Origin: an uncultured Actinoplanes sp.
GTDB lineage: Bacteria; Actinomycetota; Actinomycetes; Mycobacteriales; Micromonosporaceae
Assembly (NCBI RefSeq): GCF_934643405.1
Contig: NZ_CAKUCL010000121.1
Location: forward strand, 1-21,146
Length of the DNA stretch: 21,146 nt
Reading direction: 5' to 3'
Both the position numbers and the translations under genes were made by a program. Under the pieces are notes generated by a model. That model was not told the origin of the DNA and did no database searches. It saw nothing but the letters and a program-made list of their open reading frames with translations. Position 1 is the first letter of the stretch, and each line of letters opens with the position of its first letter. This document shows, piece after piece, positions 1-9,697 of the stretch.

Positions 1-1128
1 TACACCCACCAGCGCAACTCCAAGGACACCGACGCGTTCTTCCGCAGCCGCAACGGCGAGCTGTGGGTGGGCCGCACGCACACCCTCGGCGAGAAGTCGA
101 CCGAGCTGGGCATCGAGACGGCGCCGCTGGAGGAACTGGGCCGCGCGCTGGCCAACTCCGCCCCCGGCCGCACCCGGGTGCTGCGCGGCCTCGACCCGGC
201 GGTCGACCGCACCGTGCTGGCGTACGAGCCGGACCGGCAGAAGCCGCGCGACCGCGAGCTGGCCTGGGTGATCTCCGAACTCAAGCTGATCAAGGACGAG
301 TGGGAGATCGCGCAGCTGCAGGCCGCGATCGACGCCACGGTGCGCGGCTTCGAGGACGTCGCCCGGGTGCTGCCGGCCGACCGGCCGGTCAAGGAGCGGC
401 TGCTCGAGGGCGTGTTCGGGCTGCGCGCGCGGCACGACGGCAACGACGTCGGGTACAGCTCGATCGTCGGAGCCGGCCCGCACGCGACGATCCTGCACTG
501 GGTCCGCAACACCGGCCAGACCCGCCCCGGCGACCTGCTGCTGATGGACATGGGTGTCGAGGGCAACAACTTCTACACCGCCGACGTGACCCGCACGGTC
601 CCGGTCAACGGCACGTTCACGCCGTTGCAGCGCCAGGTGTACGACATCGTGCACGCGTCACAGCAGGCCGGCATGGACGCGATCAGGCCGGGCGCGAAGT
701 TCCGCGACATCCACCGGACCTGCATGCGGGTGCTCGCCGAGGGCCTGAACGACCTCGGCCTGCTGCCGGTCGGCGTGGACGAGGCGATGAGTGAGCAGAG
801 CACCGTCTACCGCCGGTGGACGCTGCACGGCTTCGGCCACATGCTCGGCATCGACGTGCACGACTGCGCGCACGCCCGCAAGGAGGCGTACCGCGACGGC
901 CCGCTCGGCGAGGGTTACGTGCTGACCGTCGAGCCCGGCCTGTACTTCCAGCCGGAGGACGAGCTGGTGCCTGAGGAGCTGCGCGGCATCGGCATCCGCA
1001 TCGAGGACGACGTCCTGGTCACCGCCGACGGCTGCCGCAACCTGTCGGCCGGCCTGCCCCGCACCGCCGACCAGGTCGAGGCCTGGCTGGCCGCGCAGCG
1101 CGAGGCGGGCCCCCGCCTCCCGGGCTGA
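1..1128 (+). CDS. pepP: Xaa-Pro aminopeptidase (M24 family), 5' end outside window
   Basis: Metallo-aminopeptidase of the aminopeptidase P type, which removes an N-terminal residue preceding proline in cytosolic peptides. The reading frame is open from base 1 to the TGA at 1126-1128, so only the C-terminal 375 codons are present. The pita-bread catalytic domain is complete and the five metal ligands of the family can be seen in order: Asp in LLMDMG, Asp in TADVTRT, His in HGFGHMLGIDVHD, Glu in VEPGLYF and Glu in RIEDDVLV. The first ~90 codons are the end of the creatinase-like N-domain. The in-frame GTG at 67 is not the start, because homology and open frame continue upstream of it. Neighbours are convergent and share a hairpin terminator. 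The family call is firm. Substrate preference is inferred from the family. Confidence 0.93.
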   Translation, partial: YTHQRNSKDTDAFFRSRNGELWVGRTHTLGEKSTELGIETAPLEELGRALANSAPGRTRVLRGLDPAVDRTVLAYEPDRQKPRDRELAWVISELKLIKDEWEIAQLQAAIDATVRGFEDVARVLPADRPVKERLLEGVFGLRARHDGNDVGYSSIVGAGPHATILHWVRNTGQTRPGDLLLMDMGVEGNNFYTADVTRTVPVNGTFTPLQRQVYDIVHASQQAGMDAIRPGAKFRDIHRTCMRVLAEGLNDLGLLPVGVDEAMSEQSTVYRRWTLHGFGHMLGIDVHDCAHARKEAYRDGPLGEGYVLTVEPGLYFQPEDELVPEELRGIGIRIEDDVLVTADGCRNLSAGLPRTADQVEAWLAAQREAGPRLPG

Positions 1129-1139
1129 CGCGTGAGCGT

Positions 1140-1163
1140 CCCGGCCGCCGTCAGGCGGCCGGG
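1140..1163. terminator. Bidirectional hairpin terminator between pepP and methyltransferase
   Basis: Perfect 10-bp inverted repeat CCCGGCCGCC / GGCGGCCGGG around a GTCA loop, without a T-tract, as is usual for actinomycete terminators. It lies 12 bases past the peptidase stop. The TCA of the loop (1151-1153) is the complement of the methyltransferase stop codon, so that stop sits at the hairpin apex. Confidence 0.7.
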
Positions 1164-1918
1164 CGTTCCAGCACCAGCACGTCGCTGTCCTCCAGGACCG
1201 GGCGCGGGCGCGACTCGGCGGCCACCGCGGCGTCCAGCGCGGCGAAGCCCTCGGTGATCTCCTCCTCGGTGAGGCGCTCGAACGTGGACGAGCCACCCAG
1301 GCGCAGGCGATCGGCGTACTCCCCCAGGCTGCCGGCGACCTGCTGCTGCACCTCCTCCAGCGTCACGAACGACAGGCCCGTGGCGGTGAACAGATCGATC
1401 GTGTGGTCCATCCGCGGGAACACCTGCTCGTCGATGCGGCGCGCGCCGGGGAAGTAGTCGTACCAGACCAGCTCCGGCAGGCGCTCCGGGAACGCGCTGC
1501 GGATCAGCAGCCGGCCGCCGGGGCGCAGCACGCGGAACACCTCCGCGGCGGCCGCTTCCTGGTCCCGTACGTGATGAAGCACCAGGAAGAGCAGCACCAG
1601 GTCGCAGCTGGAGGAGGGCAGCGGGATCTTCTCGGCGGCGCCGTCCAGATAGGTCACCGCGTCGTGGGCCGCGTGCTCCTCGGCCGCCGCCCGCATCCGC
1701 TGCGAGGGCTCGACGCCGTAGACCGGACCGCCGAAGGTCGCGGCGAGCGCCGGAGTGAACCGGCCGGTGCCGGAGCCGAGGTCGAGCACGGTGAGCGGCC
1801 GGCGCTGCGGGGCGTTGCGGGCGAACACGCGCATCCATTCGGCCATCGTCTCGTCCGAGAGCGCCCGCGCCCGGGCATAGACGCGATGCTGCCGATCGTC
1901 GTAGTTCACCTCGCGCAC
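1151..1918 (-). CDS. Class I SAM-dependent methyltransferase
   Basis: Predicted cytosolic methyltransferase of 255 aa with a Rossmann fold. Motif I is VLDLGSGTG (residues 44-52), the acidic residue binding the SAM ribose is Glu70 in YGVEPS, and the post-motif segment VLRPGGRLLIR (about 130-140) is typical of the Methyltransf_11 group. The acceptor substrate cannot be read from sequence. The start is a GTG preceded by a GGAAGGGG ribosome-binding stretch. It lies 16 bases downstream of the pullulanase stop on the same strand, so the two are probably cotranscribed, although no functional link between debranching and methylation is evident. It ends inside the hairpin shared with pepP. The family call is strong and the specific function unknown. 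Confidence 0.88.
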   Translation of the reverse strand: MREVNYDDRQHRVYARARALSDETMAEWMRVFARNAPQRRPLTVLDLGSGTGRFTPALAATFGGPVYGVEPSQRMRAAAEEHAAHDAVTYLDGAAEKIPLPSSSCDLVLLFLVLHHVRDQEAAAAEVFRVLRPGGRLLIRSAFPERLPELVWYDYFPGARRIDEQVFPRMDHTIDLFTATGLSFVTLEEVQQQVAGSLGEYADRLRLGGSSTFERLTEEEITEGFAALDAAVAAESRPRPVLEDSDVLVLERPAA

Positions 1919-1934
1919 GCCGGCGCCCCTTCCG

Positions 1935-4436
1935 TCATTCTTCGCTGCCCGCGAGGCCGGCCACGAAAACCGCCACCGACAGCGCAGGAACGATCAGCTT
2001 AGTGTCATCGGCCGACGCGTGACGAATGAGCGGGTCAGCCGACGTGGCGAGTTCGGGATGGAGGCGTAGCCCGGCGACCGGCGCCGGCACGACGGTCGTC
2101 TCCGTGGTGGCGTTGAAGACCACGACCAGCCACGACCAGAGCGGGTCGGCCCCGGTCGCGTCGAGGCTCATCACGATGACGCCGGGGGGCTCGTCGGGGC
2201 CGCTCAGCGGGAACGCGACGCGGCGCTGCACCTCCTCGGCGGTGGGCAGGCCGAAGACCGGGGACGCGCGGCGGATGCGCAGCAGCTCGCGGTACCGCTC
2301 GGCGGTCCTCTCGATCAGTTCCGGCGGCGGGACCAGGGCGGGATCGGCGAGCAGTGGCCCGGCCAGGGGCCAGCGCGACTCGTTCTCCCGGGCCGGCGGC
2401 AGGCCCGCGCCGAAGCCGTTGCCGGTCGCCGGGTCCCAGCGGATCTGGTTGAACCAGTCCCCCGAGTCGTACGAGTTGCGGTCGAGCGACTTGGACCGCA
2501 GCCGCTCGCTGCCCAGCGCGATGAACCCGGCGCCCTGCCCGAGCACCACCAGCGACAGCGCCAGCACCTGATGACGGGCGCGATCCTCGATGCCGGTCCC
2601 GGGCGGCAGCTTGTACGCCAGCGCGTCGTACAGGATCTCGTTGTCGTGCGCGTCGACGTAGTTGATCGACTCGCCCGGCGCGGACGTGTACCCGCTGGGC
2701 TGTCCGCGATAGTCGATCTCGGCGCCGGTGCGCACCGCGCCGGTGTGCGTCACGAAGCGGTACGCCGCGAGACCGCCGGCCAGCCCCACCTTGATCTCGT
2801 CGTGCACGTACCGCGGCGTCCCCGCGCCGAGACCGGTCGCGAAGCCCCGGGTCGTCGGGTCGGCGTCGAGCGCTCCCCCACCGCGGACGGCGTCGCGCAG
2901 CCGGTCGTTGAACGTGCCGATGCCCGTGCCGGCCATGTTGCGCTGCGTCGCCTGGGCGAACCGCGCGCCGCCCCGCACCTCGCCGAAGTCCCAGCCCTCG
3001 CCGTACAGGACGATGTCGTGCCCGTCCGGGAGATGATCGAGCGCGATGCGGGTCTCCAGGATGTTGCCGCGCGGATGGTGACCCATCAGGTCGAAACGGA
3101 AACCGTCGATTTTGTACGCCGTGGCCCAGCGCACCACCGAATCGATCACCAGCTTGGCCATCATCATGTGCTCGGTGGCCGTGTTCGCGCAGCACGTGGA
3201 CTGCGCCGTGCTGCCGTCCTCGAGCCGCCGGTGATAGTAGCCGGGGACGATGCGGTCGAGCACGCTGTATCTGTCGACGCCGTCGGCGGCCGTGTGGTTG
3301 TAGACCACGTCGAGCACCACCCGCAGCCCGGCGGCGTTCAGCGCCGCGACCATCGCCCGGAACTCCCGGACGCGGGCGGCGCCGTCCGGGTCGAGCGCGT
3401 AGCTGCCCTCCGGAACGGTGTAGTGCCAAGGGTTGTAGCCCCAGTTGTAGCCGTCGCGGTCGGCCACGGCGGCGACCGCGCGCTGCTGCTCGGGCGAGCC
3501 GGGCGGGAAGGCGGCCAGATCGCCGGCGGGTTCGGCCTGGTCGGCGCGGCGGTCGGGCACGCCGGCGAAGTCGAACGCGGGCATCAGGTGCAGGTGGGTG
3601 AGCCCGGCCTCGGCCAGCGAGCGCAGATGGCGCATCGAGGTCGCCCCGGGCCGGGTGAACGCCGCGTACGTCCCTCGCTCGTTCTCCGGCAGCGAGGTGT
3701 CGCCGATGGAGAAATCCCGGATGGACACCTCGGCGATCTGCATCCGGGCGGGCCGGACCGGAGGCGGTTTGACCAGCCTGTCCCAGCCGGGCGGGGCCAG
3801 CGCCGGATCGGTGAGGTCGGCCAGCAGGCTGTGCGTGGAGTCGGCGGCGAGGGCCACCGAATAGGGATCGGTGACTTCGGTGGTGACGATCCGCTGGACG
3901 GCCGGGTGCCAGACCTCGACGCGGTAGCGGTAGTAGCGCCCGATCCAGGCCGGCTCGCCGGTGATCGACCAGACGCCGCTGACCGGGTCACGCGTCATCT
4001 CGTGGCGTTGCCCGCCGGAGAATTGCACGTCGACCGTACGGGCGGTGGGCGCCCACACCGACAACCGCGGCCGCCCCTCGTCGATCACCGGGCCGAGCTC
4101 GGCGTCGGCGGCCTCCGCGTAGAGATCGTCGAGGACGCCCGCGAGCTGCACCCCGGTGCGTTCCCCGGTCTCGCGCGCGATCACCTGCGGCCGGCCGCGC
4201 AGCAGCTCGCCCAGCGCCTGGTCGCCCAGCTCGCGCACCGAGAACGCGCGGTGTCCCCGCAGGTGCGGCGATCTGCGGCTCTGCCCCTGGAACAGGCCGC
4301 CGGGACGGGCCGTCAGCGGCACCACCGTGTCGCCGTCGACCAGCGCGAAGCCGGTCGCGCCCGCGCCGAACGACGGCGGGAGCACGATGGTCGTGCGATC
4401 GAGGAAGACGGCGTACGCGTGCACGGGATCGGTCAC
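1935..4436 (-). CDS. pulA: Pullulanase-type alpha-1,6-glucosidase (GH13)
   Basis: Debranching enzyme hydrolysing alpha-1,6 branches of glycogen-derived or other alpha-glucans. The 833-aa protein has no signal peptide, so it probably acts in the cytoplasm. Order of parts: an N-terminal segment of about 120 residues, a CBM48-like domain starting at PRLSVWAPTARTVDV (about 123), and the GH13 barrel with the pullulanase signature YNWGYNP (330-336), VVYNH (377-381), nucleophile Asp449 in DGFRFDLMGHH, acid/base Glu480 in YGEGWDFG and the HDN triplet (597-599). A C-terminal beta domain follows from about residue 730. The GTG start has GGATGG a few bases upstream. The length fits the intracellular limit-dextrinase/pullulanase family. 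The methyltransferase follows after 16 bases. Confidence 0.93.
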   Translation of the reverse strand: MTDPVHAYAVFLDRTTIVLPPSFGAGATGFALVDGDTVVPLTARPGGLFQGQSRRSPHLRGHRAFSVRELGDQALGELLRGRPQVIARETGERTGVQLAGVLDDLYAEAADAELGPVIDEGRPRLSVWAPTARTVDVQFSGGQRHEMTRDPVSGVWSITGEPAWIGRYYRYRVEVWHPAVQRIVTTEVTDPYSVALAADSTHSLLADLTDPALAPPGWDRLVKPPPVRPARMQIAEVSIRDFSIGDTSLPENERGTYAAFTRPGATSMRHLRSLAEAGLTHLHLMPAFDFAGVPDRRADQAEPAGDLAAFPPGSPEQQRAVAAVADRDGYNWGYNPWHYTVPEGSYALDPDGAARVREFRAMVAALNAAGLRVVLDVVYNHTAADGVDRYSVLDRIVPGYYHRRLEDGSTAQSTCCANTATEHMMMAKLVIDSVVRWATAYKIDGFRFDLMGHHPRGNILETRIALDHLPDGHDIVLYGEGWDFGEVRGGARFAQATQRNMAGTGIGTFNDRLRDAVRGGGALDADPTTRGFATGLGAGTPRYVHDEIKVGLAGGLAAYRFVTHTGAVRTGAEIDYRGQPSGYTSAPGESINYVDAHDNEILYDALAYKLPPGTGIEDRARHQVLALSLVVLGQGAGFIALGSERLRSKSLDRNSYDSGDWFNQIRWDPATGNGFGAGLPPARENESRWPLAGPLLADPALVPPPELIERTAERYRELLRIRRASPVFGLPTAEEVQRRVAFPLSGPDEPPGVIVMSLDATGADPLWSWLVVVFNATTETTVVPAPVAGLRLHPELATSADPLIRHASADDTKLIVPALSVAVFVAGLAGSEE

Positions 4437-4467
4437 CGGGCCATCCTGTCAGCGTGGTGCGACAGTT

Positions 4468-4857
4468 TCAGTCCGCCGCGATCACCGTCGTGATCCGCGG
4501 GCCTTCCGCGTCGGTCCGCAGCACGTACCGGTAGCTCTCACCCGGCACCGCCCGGCCGTGGCTGTCCAGGTACTCCCATTCCACCGCGACCATGGCGAGC
4601 GCCGCGGACAGCCGCTGCACGTCGGTGAGCTGGGCGTGCGCGGCCACGATCCGCTGCTCGTCGTAGGCGGGCGCGGCGCCGAGGAAGGAGAGCGCGACCG
4701 CGGCCGGCGAGGTGAAGGTGAAGCTGTAGGAGTTCGCCACGACCATCCCGGGCAGGGCGTAGCAGCGGGCGATCGCGGCCACATCACCCCTGGTCAGAGC
4801 CGCGCCGTAGCGGTCGAAGAAGTCGGTCAGGCCGGCCAGATCGGTGGGTGCCTTCAC
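4468..4857 (-). CDS. NTF2-like / SnoaL-like small protein
   Basis: 129-aa protein predicted to form an NTF2-like alpha+beta cone. The pattern is an N-terminal helix (DFFDRYGAALTRGDVAAIARCY), a turn with the family-typical G-D step, then beta strands, including VAVEWEYLD and ESYRYVLRT. No catalytic residues can be assigned. Such proteins are either small enzymes or binding folds, so function is unknown. The start is a GTG with no clear ribosome-binding site, and the next methionine is at residue 38, which would destroy the fold. It ends 31 bases before the pulA start on the same strand, so it may be the first gene of that operon. It is divergent from the glycosyltransferase gene. Confidence 0.75.
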   Translation of the reverse strand: MKAPTDLAGLTDFFDRYGAALTRGDVAAIARCYALPGMVVANSYSFTFTSPAAVALSFLGAAPAYDEQRIVAAHAQLTDVQRLSAALAMVAVEWEYLDSHGRAVPGESYRYVLRTDAEGPRITTVIAAD

Positions 4858-4875
4858 GCCGGCCCGGATTCCCGG

Positions 4876-4884
4876 TTGTCCACA
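4876..4884 (+). promoter_or_regulatory. Single DnaA-box-like 9-mer
   Basis: TTGTCCACA matches the actinomycete DnaA-box consensus exactly. It lies in the 88-base gap between the divergent NTF2-like and glycosyltransferase genes. Only one copy is present, so it is not an origin. Chance occurrence is quite possible. Confidence 0.3.
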
Positions 4885-4912
4885 GGGGTAAACACCGCCC
4901 CCTCCGACCCGC

Positions 4913-4938
4913 TAACCTGGCGAGCCTCGCCGAGGAGG
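4913..4938 (+). promoter_or_regulatory. -10-like hexamer and ribosome-binding site of the glycosyltransferase gene
   Basis: TAACCT at 4913-4918 resembles a -10 element, but no convincing -35 is found 16-19 bases upstream. GAGGAGG at 4932-4938 is a strong Shine-Dalgarno sequence seven bases before the ATG at 4946 and fixes that start. Confidence 0.5.
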
Positions 4939-4945
4939 CCTGGCC

Positions 4946-6736
4946 ATGAAGGTGCTGTTCCTGATCAACGACGCGTTCGGCATTGGTGGGACGATCAAGA
5001 CAACGTTCAACCTGGGTGCCGCGCTGGCCGCGCGCGGCCACGACGTCGAGGTGCTCAGCACCGTGCGCCGCCGGGACGTCCCGCTGCTGCGAGCCGATCC
5101 CGCGATCCGGCTGATGTCGCTGGTCGAGGGCCGTCCGGGCCATCCCGATCACGAGCCGGACGCGCCCGGCCGCGGCCGGCCCACCCGGGTCTATCCGCGG
5201 TCCGACTACCGCGCGGCCGACTACGACCGGTTCGTCGAGACGCGGTACCGCAGATACCTGCGCGGCAGCGACGCCGACGTGGTGATCGCGACCCGGCCGG
5301 GCCTGATCGCCTACGCGGCGTCGTTCGCCCCTCGGCACATGGTGCGAATCGGGCAGGAGCATCTCACCCGGGGCCAGCACCGCAAGGCGCTGCGTGAGCT
5401 GATGCCCCGGTACATCCGCCGGCTGGACGCCTTCGTCACGGTCGCCGGGCGCGACGCCGAGGACTACCGCGACCGGCTGCGCCTGCGCAGGACCCGGCTG
5501 CTGCACATCCCGAACGGCGTCCCCGAGCCGGGCGTGCCGCCCTCGCACGGCCGGGCCAAGCTGGTCGTCGCGGCCGGCCGGCTGATCCCCAGCAAACGGT
5601 ACGACGTGCTGATCCGCGCCTTCGCCAAGGTGGTCGCCGAGCGGCCGGACTGGCAGCTGCGGGTCTACGGCGACGGCAAGGAGGCGCCGGCGCTGCGCAA
5701 GCTGGTACTCGACCTGGGCCTGCACAACCACGTGCGGATGATGGGCCAGTACTCGCCGATCGAGCCGGAGTGGGCCAAGGCGTCGATCGCCGCGGTGTCG
5801 GCCGACAAGGAGCCGTTCGGCATGACCCTGGTCGAGGCGATGCGCTGCGGCGTGCCGGTGGTCAGCACCGACGCGCCCTACGGCCCGGGCGAGATCCTCG
5901 ACGACGGAGTGGACGGCCTGCTCACCCCGGTCGGCGACCCGGACGCGCTCGGCGACGCTCTGCTCCGGCTGATCAACGACGACGGCCTGCGCCGCTCGAT
6001 GGCCGCGGCCGCGCTCCGGAACTCGGCACGCTACGACCCGGCCCCGATCGCTGAGCGCTACGACGAGCTGATCCACGACCTGGCCCGCGGCAAACGCCGG
6101 TGGCGCCGGCCGCGACCGATGACCGTCCTCGGTCCCGCCCCCTCGCTGACCGCCCCGATCCTGGACTGGGACGGCTCGGCCGAGCTGCCCGCCGGCATGT
6201 CCTGGCAGCCCGCGGGGACCGGCGTGTTCCGGCTGGTCCGCGACGACGGCACCCCGGTGCTGGCCGGCCGCCGCGATACCCGGGCCCTGCTGGACGGCCC
6301 GGTCGGCGCGCGCATCCAGCTGCCGTTCCGGCACCCCGACGGCGTGCTCGGCATGCGGGTGTGGGACCGGCCGGTCTACGCGGAGGTGGGCGACGTGGAC
6401 GCCGACTCCGACGGCCTGCGGTTCTGCGGCCGCCTGTCCGGTGCGCATCTCGCCGACGCGTCCCTCGAGGCCCGCAACGGGACCGAGACGACGCAGGTGC
6501 CCGTCGTCACCGACGGTGCCGCGTTCCGCGCCTCGGTGCCCCCGCTGACGCCCGGCACGTGGGAGCTGTGGCTGCGTCCGTCGGCCGGCGCGGAGCCGGT
6601 GCGGCTGGGCCGGTACCGCGACGACATCGCCGACAAGCGGACCGCGTTCCTGCTGCCCTCCGCCCGCGTCGGCGGCGTCACCCTGCAACCGGCGTACACC
6701 GAGAGCAACGATTTCTCGATCCGCGTGACAACCTGA
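4946..6736 (+). CDS. GT4-type glycosyltransferase with C-terminal accessory domain
   Basis: 596-aa predicted retaining glycosyltransferase. The GT-B part covers about residues 1-385. The N-terminal Rossmann fold begins KVLFLINDAFGIGGT, the second domain begins VVAAGRLIPSKRYDVLIRAF (about 207-226), and the EX7E signature is EPFGMTLVE with Glu289 and Glu297. Residues from about 395 to 596 form an unrelated, beta-strand-rich region with no motif I can name (for example GTWELWLRP and SNDFSIRV at the end). No signal peptide or membrane segment is visible. The donor and acceptor are unknown; cell-wall polymer or glycolipid synthesis is a guess from families with this two-part build. The start is set by the GAGGAGG ribosome-binding site. 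Confidence 0.87.
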   Translation: MKVLFLINDAFGIGGTIKTTFNLGAALAARGHDVEVLSTVRRRDVPLLRADPAIRLMSLVEGRPGHPDHEPDAPGRGRPTRVYPRSDYRAADYDRFVETRYRRYLRGSDADVVIATRPGLIAYAASFAPRHMVRIGQEHLTRGQHRKALRELMPRYIRRLDAFVTVAGRDAEDYRDRLRLRRTRLLHIPNGVPEPGVPPSHGRAKLVVAAGRLIPSKRYDVLIRAFAKVVAERPDWQLRVYGDGKEAPALRKLVLDLGLHNHVRMMGQYSPIEPEWAKASIAAVSADKEPFGMTLVEAMRCGVPVVSTDAPYGPGEILDDGVDGLLTPVGDPDALGDALLRLINDDGLRRSMAAAALRNSARYDPAPIAERYDELIHDLARGKRRWRRPRPMTVLGPAPSLTAPILDWDGSAELPAGMSWQPAGTGVFRLVRDDGTPVLAGRRDTRALLDGPVGARIQLPFRHPDGVLGMRVWDRPVYAEVGDVDADSDGLRFCGRLSGAHLADASLEARNGTETTQVPVVTDGAAFRASVPPLTPGTWELWLRPSAGAEPVRLGRYRDDIADKRTAFLLPSARVGGVTLQPAYTESNDFSIRVTT

Positions 6737-6737
6737 C

Positions 6738-6752
6738 CCCGCCTTGCGCGGG
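6738..6752 (+). terminator. Weak hairpin after the glycosyltransferase stop
   Basis: CCCGC / GCGGG arms with a CTTGC loop begin two bases after the TGA. With only five base pairs and no T-tract, it is at best a weak terminator. Confidence 0.25.
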
Positions 6753-6756
6753 CTTA

Positions 6757-6772
6757 CAAGACGGACGTACGG
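6757..6772 (+). promoter_or_regulatory. Candidate AcnR operator upstream of acnA
   Basis: CAAGACGGACGTACGG agrees at 10 of the 12 defined positions with the AcnR operator CAGNACnnncGTACTG as I recall it from Corynebacterium glutamicum. The same 16-mer, with one base changed, lies in front of acnR at 14404-14419. A possible promoter TTGCGC (6744) - 18 bases - TACGGT (6768) would place the operator over the -10. Alternatively TTTACG directly after the operator could be the -35. Either position suits a repressor. Confidence 0.7.
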
Positions 6773-6795
6773 TTTACGCGGGACGTGAACCGAGA

Positions 6796-6811
6796 GTTAG
6801 GCATGCCTAAC
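6796..6811. promoter_or_regulatory. Perfect 16-bp palindrome in the acnA leader region
   Basis: GTTAGGCATGCCTAAC is exactly self-complementary and lies 64 bases before the acnA start. The TTAGG/CCTAA arms resemble half-sites of metal-dependent DtxR/IdeR/MntR repressors, but the spacing is not that of the classical 19-bp iron box. In RNA it could also form a 6-bp hairpin with a CAUG loop. Confidence 0.55.
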
Positions 6812-6875
6812 CCGTAGGCCGCCCGTATCGGTGCGAAAGACTTGACTTCCAGTCGCTGGGTGTGAAGGAGATGAC

Positions 6876-9656
<2,781 letters not shown>

Positions 9657-9669
9657 ACGACGCAACGAT

Positions 9670-9697
9670 GATGAGGGGCCCTGGAGGGCCCCTCATC
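9670..9697. terminator. Bidirectional terminator between acnA and the LuxR-type gene
   Basis: Perfect 12-bp stem GATGAGGGGCCC / GGGCCCCTCATC with a TGGA loop, 13 bases after the acnA stop. Its last base is also the last base of the convergent gene's TAG stop, so it can end both transcripts. Confidence 0.85.

Noticed and set aside
4784..6688. Minus-strand open frame of 634 codons opposite the glycosyltransferase
   Set aside because: High GC keeps this antisense frame open. It has no recognisable domain, and the plus strand has a strong ribosome-binding site and GT motifs.
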